Origin: Hofstenia miamia
Lineage: Eukaryota > Xenacoelomorpha > Acoela > Hofsteniidae
Reading direction: 5' to 3'
Assembly: GCA_900660155.1 (NCBI GenBank)
Contig: CABFPE010000081.1
Location: 940,781-1,004,780 of the forward strand
DNA length: 64,000 nucleotides
Positions within the stretch are counted from its first letter, which is position 1. The number at the start of each line of letters is the position of its first letter. The notes under the pieces were generated by a model. The model ran no database searches. It saw only the letters and a list, made by a program, of their open reading frames with translations, and was not told the origin of the DNA. A program made the position numbers and the translations under genes. Of this stretch, positions 35,466 through 45,900 are shown in pieces.

Positions 35466-35632
35466 GCTTCAAACATTTTACAAATTAAATAATCTATCAT
35501 GTCCATGTGTTTTACATTTAATCAATATTCGTTGTTGTGTTTTACATTTAATCAATATTACATTGTAGTCTTAGTTACTTTCATTCTTTCTCTCACTTTG
35601 ACCACACATGGCTTCTGATGGATTGTGCCACA
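35466..35632 (-). repeat. Possible 5' LTR remnant
   Basis: The partner of 23713-23848. It carries a 30-bp internal tandem copy of GTTTTACATTTAATCAATAT. No clean LTR ends are visible. Confidence 0.5.
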
Positions 35633-36314
35633 CTATCTAAAGATGTTAAAAATTATTATGAAGTACTGTATAGCAAAAGGTTGTAAATTATGGGGTAATG
35701 CAACAGTTTCTTGCCTGCCAGTTGAAATCACCAAAAATCATCTGATAATTGTGCAAAAAAGCAATTGCATGCAGTCTTTGTAATATTCCAGACATAATTT
35801 AGACATATTTTCTTACATTTTAAAGCTAAATGTATTTTGGTGCTCATATATTTTTGAGATAATCATTGAAGAATGATGAAATCAAATCACACTACCTCCA
35901 AAGAGAATGCTGGTTTTAATTCCAGCTTATTCAATCTCATAATTTATATTAATGATCTTCAATATCACAACTTTTTAGTGTTCATAAGATTCAGTAATAG
36001 TTTACCTACATTGTTCTGTAAACAGACTTTGTGTAAATACAGATATGTTAATTACACCATGAATCTATGTATATAATTTTTGATGTAAAAATTTCAAAAA
36101 ATTAGCACTGGAATTTGCTCAACATGTATAGAAATCTGAGTACATCTACATAATTGTACATAATTGACTTCTTGACTTATCTGTGGTAAATATGCATTTT
36201 GAAAAGAGTATTACATGTTCATGTAGGTTCATAAAATAAATATTTTGATTGGTTTGCATGTGTAATGAGATTTATATGATTTGTGAGCAAATTGCATTAT
36301 AATTTTAATATTGA
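35633..36314. other. No gene seen
   Basis: AT-rich. A 67-codon frame (35873-36076) has a weak YINDL motif reminiscent of LINE RT, too little to call. Confidence 0.4.
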
Positions 36315-36322
36315 GCTTTCAC

Positions 36323-39007
36323 CAAGGAGTACATAATAACAGGACATAACACCAAAAATATTATTTAAAACTTAAGGGCTGGCTTGATAATTTAATAATT
36401 TTGTTGCAAAATCAAGTAGTGTGACAGATGTTGTTTACATTTTTATTCCCATCTAATTCCTAATAATATTTACATGTCTTGAAAAACATGGTGCTTTATG
36501 ATTGTGAGAAATTATTTGATTGATGTAGGATAAACCATTCCCATTGGATAAAATACAAATGCTGTTGATGTTGTTTACCCAAGAATAAACAGTAAAATAC
36601 TCATTATTAGCTTACCAATTTGTAATGGGGAAGAAATGTTCTGTTGGTGAATGCCAAACCAAATATGATACTATCAGAAATAAGTCCATTGTAATGTTAA
36701 ACAAAAGAATTTCAAATTACAATTTTCCAAAAGACCCTGAAAAATGTTGTAGATGGCTAAATGTGCTTCCAAATATCATTGATTACAATAACTTAACAAT
36801 CAACATGGGCATTTGCCAAAAGCACTGGCCTGACAATGTTATTTTTAAAAGAAGTTGAGTTCCTGCAAACCTTTCTTCTGTTTTCCCAATGTGGCTCCTT
36901 CTATTATTCCTACTCCAGCTGCAAATGTTTGCAGTACTGCCAAATCTTCAAGTGCATCAAGAAATTCACAGCCAGATGAGATTAACACTTTTTTGGATTT
37001 AGATGTTATGAAAGCCAAAGAGTTTGAAGAGGAATTAAGAAAATGTGTTCCTGACAACATATTTCTTTCTGTTTCTCAAAGTGAAAATTTTTTTGTGATA
37101 ACAATCATGATGATCCTATATTTGACTGGATAATTTTTCTCAAACAAAATGCAGTAAAATCCTTATAAAATCTTCATTCAAGTAATGCACCAAATTTTTT
37201 GTTTATTTGCAGAATCTATACATGCATGTTATGTGAAAATTAGATTTTAACTTATTTAACTGAAACAATTAAGCAAAATGTGATTTATATTTGTAAGGAT
37301 TTTATTGTACTTTGCAGACATCTTCAGAGTCAGAAGAAATTTCTTTCAATTATTAATCTTTTTCCAAATTGACCAGTGTCAAACATCCCACTATTAGATC
37401 TATAAAATTTAGGAGTCAACATACCAAACTTATACATTATGTTTCATCTGACTTCTGTATTACAAATATCAGTGAAGATGTGCATAATAAGTCATGCTTC
37501 CTATCAAACAACATTCACCTCTTTGTATAAACAAAGAAATGGTCATATATACCTATATTGCATGGATGATTTTTTGACTGCTTTTACATGGTATTCTGTC
37601 TCCAGATCATTGTATGCTAAACTTTGACAAAAGCTTCTGTTACCATTAGTGCATACCTTAGTTGTATGAAATAATTGAGTAATTATTGCTCTATTCATAT
37701 ATGCATATAATTCGCATAAGTATAACCTATTATAAGTGTATCATTTAGCTCTTGCATTTTTCAACATTCATTAAAATAGCATCTGAGTATAATTATATGC
37801 TGGCAATTTATAATTGGCCAACTTAGGTGAACACCTTGCAACAAATAACATCAGTTTACAAATCTACAGAAGAAAATGACTTTTTTATTTCATTTTTTCT
37901 AAATTACCACAGTGATAAAAAAATTGTTGGTTAATTATTGATGAAATTTATGTTAAGCTGTCATTGGTGTACAGTGGAGGCAGCATCTTTGGTCAAGCTT
38001 TAGACGATGTTAATAAATTAGCTAACACAATTCTCACAATAATGGTCAAGCCTTTCTTTTCCAATTCATGTTGTCATAATTTCATTTTATCATCTTTTTT
38101 TCAACAAGAGGATCTTGAAGGTCACTTTGGCCATTTTCAACAGTCTTCAGGTGGCAAGATTACATTACAAACACAGATGTAATGTTTACTCATAACATAG
38201 ATAGAGCAAAACTGCTTTTGGAGTTAGGGGAGCATTTTAGTTGGTCTGACCATGTTCATATCTTGCCATTTATGTACTTTTCAATTTCTTGAAGATGATG
38301 TTAATATATTAGATAATTTAATGAACTACGTCAGTGAAATTAGCTCAGATGAAAAGAGGTGTCTCTATTACATTTGTGGATATGTTGCTTCAACAGAAAT
38401 ACTGCTTTTGTTGCATGAACATCCATCAGAACCTGCCTTTTTTACTAATTGAAACTGAGGAGGATTACACCATGCATCACATGATTTTGTGGAATACATG
38501 TTTTGCTGCTACTCTTTCTTTACCAAATCTAAAACAAAATATTGCCAAAATCATTTATATAATTTTCTTCAAGAAATTGGTGATGTTATTCAGTTTAGGT
38601 CTACACCAAAATCTGTACTTATGAAGATGGTTAATATTTTTTTTAAAGGACTATCTGTTTTGAATAAGGCACAGCAAAGTAATGCTAGAAAGTTAACCAA
38701 ATTTGCATAATCAATTTAAATTTTGTAAAATGAATATAATCATTAATGCTTTTTAATCAAGGCATAAGTTACCTGTTATCTTACATGTAACATTTGATTT
38801 TTATTTATAAAATAATGATGTCACATTACAATACTGAGGTAGCTATTAGATATATATAGTGATTTTGTAATTTTAAAAACATCTAAATGCTATAAATTCA
38901 TTGTGTATGAAAAATTTCATTTTGGCATGAAAATACAAAATATTGAGCCAGCCCTCAAGTTTTAAGTGAGATTTTTGGTGTCATGTCTTGTTATTATGTA
39001 CTCTTTG
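36323..39007 (+). mobile_element. Second P-element-like transposon, long TIRs, 8-bp target duplication
   Basis: A perfect 8-bp direct repeat GCTTTCAC flanks it (36315-36322 and 39008-39015). Terminal inverted repeats of about 62 bp start CAAGGAGTACATAATAAC at 36323 and end in the inverse GTTATTATGTACTCTTTG at 39007, with several mismatches. Target size, CA-starting ends and the THAP/P-type transposase agree on the P superfamily. The TIR sequence is unrelated to that of the 9185-12544 element, so two families are present. Confidence 0.92.
36625..38710 (+). pseudogene. THAP P-type transposase remnant
   Basis: A THAP finger opens the frame at 36625 (GKKCSVGEC, then NYNFPKDPEKCCRWL and ICQKHW, the C-x2-H pair). 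It stops at 36858, and a shifted frame continues with a Ser-rich linker and an acidic helix (TFLDLDVMKAKEFEEELRKC) to 37133. Later fragments include QEDLEGHFGHFQQSSGG (about 38105-38155), the counterpart of the P-element RYRQMSGG block, and CLYYICGYVAS (near 38370), the counterpart of the IAGYIA block. A tail of about 100 codons runs to 38710. Many breaks make it inactive. Confidence 0.8.
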
Positions 39008-39015
39008 GCTTTCAC

Positions 39016-39889
39016 TAAGTATTTGTGCAAATATAGTGCTGCTCAGTGGTGAATTTAAGGAGAAACCCCCATGAGGAGCAAAATAGAGGTTAATTTTTGC
39101 AACCTTGGTAAAAATTCTTAATTAGTGCCAAATTTTTGTATTTCATTTGCAAAATGATCCAAGGGTTTGGCAAATATTTGGAAATACTTGGCAAATTTCT
39201 CAAATAACTTGCTAGTTTCACTAAAATTTATCAAACCTTGCAAAAATTTAGCAAATGTTTCTCTAACTTTCCAACTTTTTTCAAATAATATTATGCATTC
39301 TTAAGAATATATCAAACACATTCAAATGTTAAGCCTTTCATCTACAATCCACCAAATTTTAATATCTAATAAATTATAAGGGCATTTGAAAGAACTGCTT
39401 CCACATTACATAAAAATCTGTGCACAGTTGGGAAATAGCAGCAATACTGTTTCAGTATCTGCTAATTTTTCTTCAACATATTAAATTCACTTCATCACAT
39501 ATTTCAAATGATGTTCAAATTGTATTCATAATTATTAGCTTTTATGAATGTTTAAAGTTTTAGCATTTCTTGTAAAGAATTTTTAAAAATTTCTGAAATT
39601 CTGAAAACTGTTTTGCAATGCAAATTAAAAATAACTCAGTAAAACTAATGGGCTATGTAGAAATGTTTCCTTCTCCTGACAGATTTCAAAAAATAAAAGT
39701 CATGAGGAAATTATTAACAATTACTGGTCCTGCTTCCAGACCCACACAACTGCTGGTGGTACTGGGAACAAAAAAACAAGACATAGGCTAGGACCAGTAT
39801 TAAACAAGAACTAAATTGTCAATTTCATACTGAGACTGGAAGCAATTTGAATTAATATTAATCATTAATACTGTATGTGAATCTTAGAT
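39016..39889. other. No gene seen
   Basis: A low-complexity stretch with recurring CAAATTT-type words (39080-39400). I see no coding block. Base composition becomes more GC-rich from about 39700. Confidence 0.5.
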
Positions 39890-41830
39890 GTGCACAAAAT
39901 GCAATTGCCAGATAATCATCAGTAATGTTTTGAGAAAGGTTGTGGATGATATAGAAAGTTTCTTTTCCAAAAGGTCTGCCAAATAGTGACTACCAATCCT
40001 TAATGTTAGCAGCTCATTTGTATTGGACCAACTTCTACTAGAGGTGCAAATCAACACTTCAACAACATACTTGCCCCCTTTTGTAACAGCCAACCAGCAT
40101 ATATAACACAACATTATCTCAGCCACAAAGCTTATCTACACAGATCTACTTATGTGTAAAAATATTCCTACACATCACCTTGCAGTCAACCCTCATCTTC
40201 TCATAGACACATGCATTCATGCCCAAACATTAGAATTGATCAACATAAATCTGCCCTGCCTCTCCTATGTGTCAGACCTTCATGTAAGTTTCACTTTCTC
40301 TCAGAGCACAGCCACTTTGCAGGAAATTGGTGAAGTCTCAACAAACCTGAAAGCAGACCACTGTCAAGAAACAGAATGGCCTGTCATTAACATCCACAGC
40401 AAAAACTCTCAATATAACAGATCAGTTGAAAGGGTCTTGGCAGAATTACAACTCTTGCATGACCTGCAGGATCACCAGACCTTTTCAGACAAACTATTCT
40501 CAGAGAAATTCATGCCAGTGATTCAGTCACACAGAGCCATGTGGATCCTAGCAGCCTTTCTTACATGTGACCCACAGCTCCAACTGCCTCTGGACAAAGC
40601 AGCCCAAGAGAAACTCACAAAACAGTGCCCCTACAAGATTGCTATTGGCCCTGCTGCATGGAAAGTAAAGAACTGGTTGTTACATTTGTGCTCTCTACCT
40701 GCTTCTCAAGGAAAATCAAAGAAGGCAATGGAGTGCTTTGAGAAATTCTACACTTGCCTTGTCAGCTCTAGTGGTCCACTTGGCTGTTTACCCTCACAGA
40801 TGATAGTGAACTGCCTAGGAGTCACTTTCTCTGACTTAAACATCTTCTCTGCCCCTTACCTGCTTTACAGGTGGAGAGCGACTGCCAAATGAAGGGTTTT
40901 AAGAATTTATACACTTGCCTTGTCAGCTCTAGTGGTCCACTTGGCTGTTTACCCTCACAGATGATAGTGAACTGCCTAGGAGTCACTTTCTCTGACTTAA
41001 ACATCTTCTCTGACACTCTCAAAAAGTACATGTGGGGAGCGACTGCCAAACCAAAGTTTCCATCACTTAATTCAGAGTACATGTCTTTGTGCACCAGTTG
41101 ACTAATGCACCATGAGCCTGGCTCAACAAAGCAGTTCCTCAAACTTGTGGTTACTACAGCATTCCCACTTGCATGGAAATCTTGTTTAACTTGGAGTGCC
41201 TTAATTATCTGGAATGTGGATATAATCAGTTAATCAGAACTCAGTGACATGCAACCAATGATGGCGAGGTCATTCACATCACTGTTCTGGAACAAATGAT
41301 GAAGTTGCCTGAGCAATTTTACCATGAGGAAGAGTTACTTGCCTCAAAGTGTCACAGTCAACCAAGGCCTTGATTGAAGCCATCAATTTAGAAAAATTCT
41401 CAGGAGCAGCTGTCTTGTCAAAAACTATGCCCACTTTGTCCATCATGGAAAATGAAAGGATCCTCATGATTGAACACCACCCCAATGAGTTTGCCAATAA
41501 GCCAGTGATTGTTGATCAAGTTGTCAAGCCCAACAGTGAAAATGACATCCTAGGTCTTATGAAGTGGTGTCTCATGGAGATGTTCACCAAGGAAGAACTG
41601 GTCCTCCTACTATTGCCAGGGCAACAACTCACCCTGGATGTAGAGTGTACCACCACTCATCTACATATCACTGTGCCACAGGTAGATAAATTATGAAGCC
41701 ACAGACTCTGTGAAGCCTTTTGGGAATTGATTTGTGAAGCAAAAATCAATTATCCAGTTACCATCAGAATGGCCACCCTCAGAAAGAATGCTAGCTATGC
41801 ATAACTGGAAGAACATGTTGAGAAGAACAA
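39890..41830 (+). pseudogene. Homologue of the retroelement accessory protein
   Basis: Read across frames, this aligns along its length with the 24693-26624 protein. VLRKVVDDIESFFSK pairs with IPEVVKEMEIKLENLF. HLAVNPHLLIDTCIHAQTLEL pairs with RIMVEPKIAINMYYQMRMMEL. EWPVINIHSKNSQYNRSVE pairs with EWLLINIRSPTKKYHKSVE. MWILAAFLTCDPQLQLPL pairs with TWLMAIALTSNKKLVLPM. KKYMWGATAKPKFPSL pairs with NKYMWVGTSNTKLRSL. INYPVTIRMATLRKNASY pairs with NNYPATFGMVTTAKMQGSY. The longest open frame is 40152-40892; frameshifts and a 103-bp internal duplication follow. It lies on the opposite strand, without gag or pol nearby, and is clearly more GC-rich than its relative. Confidence 0.8.
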
Positions 41831-42944
41831 CCCATTCTGTATCCCGCCTCCTTGCCTTAACAATAAATTTCTTCAATTTTTCACATTGTTAGGCCAAATT
41901 TGGGAATTTATGTTATAAAACTTTACACCAGAATTAAAAAATTCAATTGTGCTTTGAAGAGTAATTGATAATAATTAAAATTTTTAAATGCAGAGGTTGA
42001 AATATAAATTTCTGTGGGGAAGCTGATGCTTGGACCTAGCTCTTTTGCTCTTGTTGATGTCTAAAATAGACTCTTAACCTGCTCTGCTACCACATGTTCA
42101 ACTCTATTCTACACTACTTGACAGATTCTATTTTGCTGTTGCACTTTAATAATGTTTGACTGAAGAATTCTTACCCATGGATATCAAATTTCAACAAATG
42201 CATATGTTTCTAGAATGATGTGGAATGCACTGATAAATGAAGTTAAGCAATATAAAATGAAAGCAATGCATTTTCACTAGCTCTCACTACCTAGAAAATT
42301 GGAATGTACCAATTTTCCAAATAACATGTCAGAAGAAGTATAGTTTTTGAACTATAATTCTGAAGTTCTTTTATTTCCAAATTCAATTATTAGAATACTC
42401 AAAGATTTGAAACAAATGAAATGTAAACAGTGTATATATATGTTCAAAATTTAATCTCCTTTGTGCTAAACTAAAAATAATTTACATTGTGTGAAATTCA
42501 AGCTCTTTTGTAAATTTGAGAGTGACAAGGTGTATTTGTATGACAAATCTAATTGGTGGCAACAAAATATAATTACAAAAAAACGCAGCATTAAATGCAT
42601 GATTTTTTAATGCTCCATTGAAAATTACTGAGACCAATACTTGCATTGGTTCTATTTTTAACACTTGAATCTAGTGCTTCTAAAGGTGAACATTAACATT
42701 TTAAAATTCCCTCCTAAGTTGCAACAATTAGTTGCAATTTTTGTATTACTATTCCTATATTTACAAAATCTACAAAATAATGAAATATGAGTAAAATATT
42801 TGCAACCTAAAGTATTTTATACTACAATATTATTACCAAAGTAATTGTAGTTGTTTATTGGAAACCATTTTTATATTTTTAATCTTTACGGGACAGAAGA
42901 AATCGCCATATTAGAATTTCCTGGCATAATTGTATTTTATCACA
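41831..42944. other. No gene seen; ALIX upstream region
   Basis: AT-rich sequence between the accessory-gene remnant and the ALIX start codon. The ALIX promoter and 5' UTR should lie here. I see no assignable motif. Confidence 0.45.
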
Positions 42945-45900
42945 ATGTTTTTTTCTATTCCTTTGAAAAATACAGATCATGTTGACTTTGTGAAGTCTTT
43001 GAAAAAGTATGCTGATAGCACTTTTGGTAAAAACCGCTCCAATGAATCATCATTAAATGAAGTGTCTAAGTTAAGACGATTAGCATTAATGACAACTTTA
43101 GACAAACATGATAACTCACTAGAAACAATTAAAAGGTTTATTCCAATTTTTTTATCCACTGAATCTACTATTTTTTAGATACTACGATCAATTTTCGTGC
43201 ATTCAGCAAAAGTTTCCTCTGTCTGATATGTGCAATGTTAGGATTTATATATTATAAGCAACTGAACATTGCTTTAGGTTAGAATTAATTTTGTATGGCG
43301 TGATTCCTTTGATAAAGGTGGAGTATTTGCTCGCCAAAGAAAGTGTAAGTTTTGTATGTGTTACATTTCCGCAATGAAAACGTATTTTAGCACTAGCTGT
43401 ACCTGGATTCGAAAGAGCTTGTGTTCTATATAATTTAGCAGCATTTATGACACAATTAGCCGCTAATACTACTAATATAGAAAATGATGAAAGCATAAAA
43501 AATACAGCATCCTTATTTCAACAAGCATCTGGAATTTTTACTTATTTGCATGAAAATATTGGTATGTTAATTGGCGAACCAACAACAACCGACATGTCAG
43601 GTGAAATGCTTGGGTTTCTAGCTTCTTTATGCTTGGCACAAGCTCAAGAATGTGTTTTCTTGAAAGCGATTAATGGTATTGTTTGCATGCATGTAGTCAA
43701 TTGCAATTTACATTAGGTCAAATGAAGGATGGCGTATTAGCCAAATTGTCTATGTCAGCGCATGAACTTTACGCCGAAGTTCAGAAATTGGCCCAGTCTA
43801 AGACTATTTCTTCACTTTTGAAGGATGATGTTGTAAGTATCCAGTTTTCGCATCCAGCAAATATTTATCATAACAATTAAATAAAATGTCTGAAAATTTG
43901 GTGCGAAGTATTCTGCAAGCTGTTGTTTGCATCGTTTCTATGCTGTTAACTTATATACAGGTTTTACCTTCTATTAGTCTTACAATAATTTTTAGGCATG
44001 GAGTCATGACTTTAAGTTAAAAACTGAACATTATAAAGCATGTTCTTATTATTTTCAAGCACGTGAATTGGGGAAAGCGTCTGATATAAAATATGGAGAA
44101 CAAATTGCTAATTACAAGGTAGGTTATTGACATTTTTTATTCTAAAATACGTTTTTAGTTTTTTATTTTAAGGGAAAATATACTTTCCCACAATTATCAG
44201 GCTGTAAGCTTGTAAATTCGATATAGAGTTACAATATTTTCATTTCCTGCTGCACAATTCAACATAGGAAACTATCAATATAATTTTTGTTTAGTTTTCA
44301 TTGTTACAAATCAATTTTCAATTAGGTATCTCCGCATAACGTAATTCTAATCCTGACCTCCACAATTTTTCTTATATAATGTTATTTAGGTCGCAGAAGA
44401 ATGCTTAAAAAAATTGAAATCTCAAAATATGATTCCAAAAAACTTATCTGTTAAAGTTACCCAGGAATGTTCTACTGCGGAAAAAGACAATAACCTGATA
44501 TATCATGATCCTGTTCCAGGTACTGTGATGAATTATGATGAGTTATTAGAATTAGACAAACCATTATTAGTAAATTTGGAGTTATATAAACATAGATTTT
44601 CAGAAAAAATCTTTTTTGAATATATGGAACCGCTTGGAATACCTGAAGTTTGTATTTATTCTATTGCACTGAATTTATTTTAACTGCACATGTTCAAATT
44701 AGCTTAATACATATTTGAGAGGTATTAAGCTCAAACCATTGAAATTGTGTTGTCGTTTCGAAAGAACTGGTATGGAGTCGCGGAGGCGATGTTCTTATAA
44801 ATATAGTAATACAAATTATAGATAACGAGGTTATATTATAATTATGTTTCACAATAGAAATCCTTTATTGTGAGGTTTTCGTGATATGAGCAATGCAATG
44901 ATTTCATAGTATATTTAGAATTTAAATTTTAGCACGTGATCGTTTAACTCCCGTCGCCGCTTTTCAAGTGGCGAAAGCACAAGCTCCTGATTTTTCGAAG
45001 GCCTTAAGTAAACATTTCAAAGATGAATGTGAACATATTGTTCCAATGGGCGTTCAAAAAGCAATTGAATACTATACAGCGCAACGTAAAGATATGACTT
45101 GTCGGGAAATCTCAAAGCTTCGATCTTCTATACAGCTAATGAATGGGTACAAACGCTTTCCATTTGTTTACTTGATGCTTTGTTCTTTTTATGCAAAATT
45201 GTGTTAAACATTTCTTTGTATTAGAGTCTTGGCATCTCTAAATCTTCCTGCTGCTATTGAAGAAACTGGTGGAAAGAAAGTTCCCCAATCTTTATTAGAA
45301 AAAGCCGAAATGATTCGTGGGAAAGGCGGTGTTGATGCTGTAGCTTCACTGATAAGAGAGCTGCCTGATCTTCTTCAGAGAAATAAAGAAATTATTGATG
45401 AGGTATTTTTCTTAATAGTTTATGATGGGATACTATTCAAAATCTGCAATAATTGTGAAAACATGGATTTTAAGGACACGAAATTTTTGAAGTAATTAAG
45501 TCGTAGCTGGCCCGCCCTCGATAATTTTTGTGGAGATCGTAATATCAATTGTATAATTGAGTAATGTTCACAATTTTTGCATTTCATTTACAAAGTGAAA
45601 TTTCGTGTGTGAACATAAACAAAATTTTCTTGCATATCAAAATTTTTTGTTGCATTTCGTAAATGTATTTAATCTTGTAAAGCCTTTCTTGGGACAACAT
45701 ATCTGTGCTCGAAATGTGAAGCACATTTTCATCTTATTTTCAATTTCAAAGCGTGTATCGCATGAACAACAGCATTCAAAACGGTGTATTCAGGGTAAAA
45801 ATATGTTTGATCTGGGATTGTCACTAACTTCAAATATACTTTCCATAATAATTCGCGATTTGCGCGAAATTCGTAAGGGTTTATCTTAGTAGACGCAATA

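Larger units (their letters stand above)
23713..35632 (-). mobile_element. Ty3/gypsy-like LTR retroelement with a long accessory ORF
   Basis: Reading from right to left on the minus strand, the order is gag, zinc knuckle, aspartic protease, RT, RNase H, integrase. This is the Ty3/gypsy order, with integrase after RNase H. A basic, repeat-containing integrase tail, a long accessory ORF and a small ORF follow. Direct repeats at about 23713-23848 and 35466-35632 may be LTR remnants. Scattered stops and frameshifts show decay. An assembly join at 28781 duplicates about 1.3 kb of integrase. The region is strongly strand-biased, T-rich on the plus strand and A-rich on the coding strand. Confidence 0.82.

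Noticed and set aside
35873-36076. Possible LINE RT fragment (YINDL)
   Set aside because: One short motif only, without neighbouring RT blocks.
40822-41142. 106-codon minus-strand ORF
   Set aside because: Shadow of the plus-strand accessory homologue; also spans its internal duplication.
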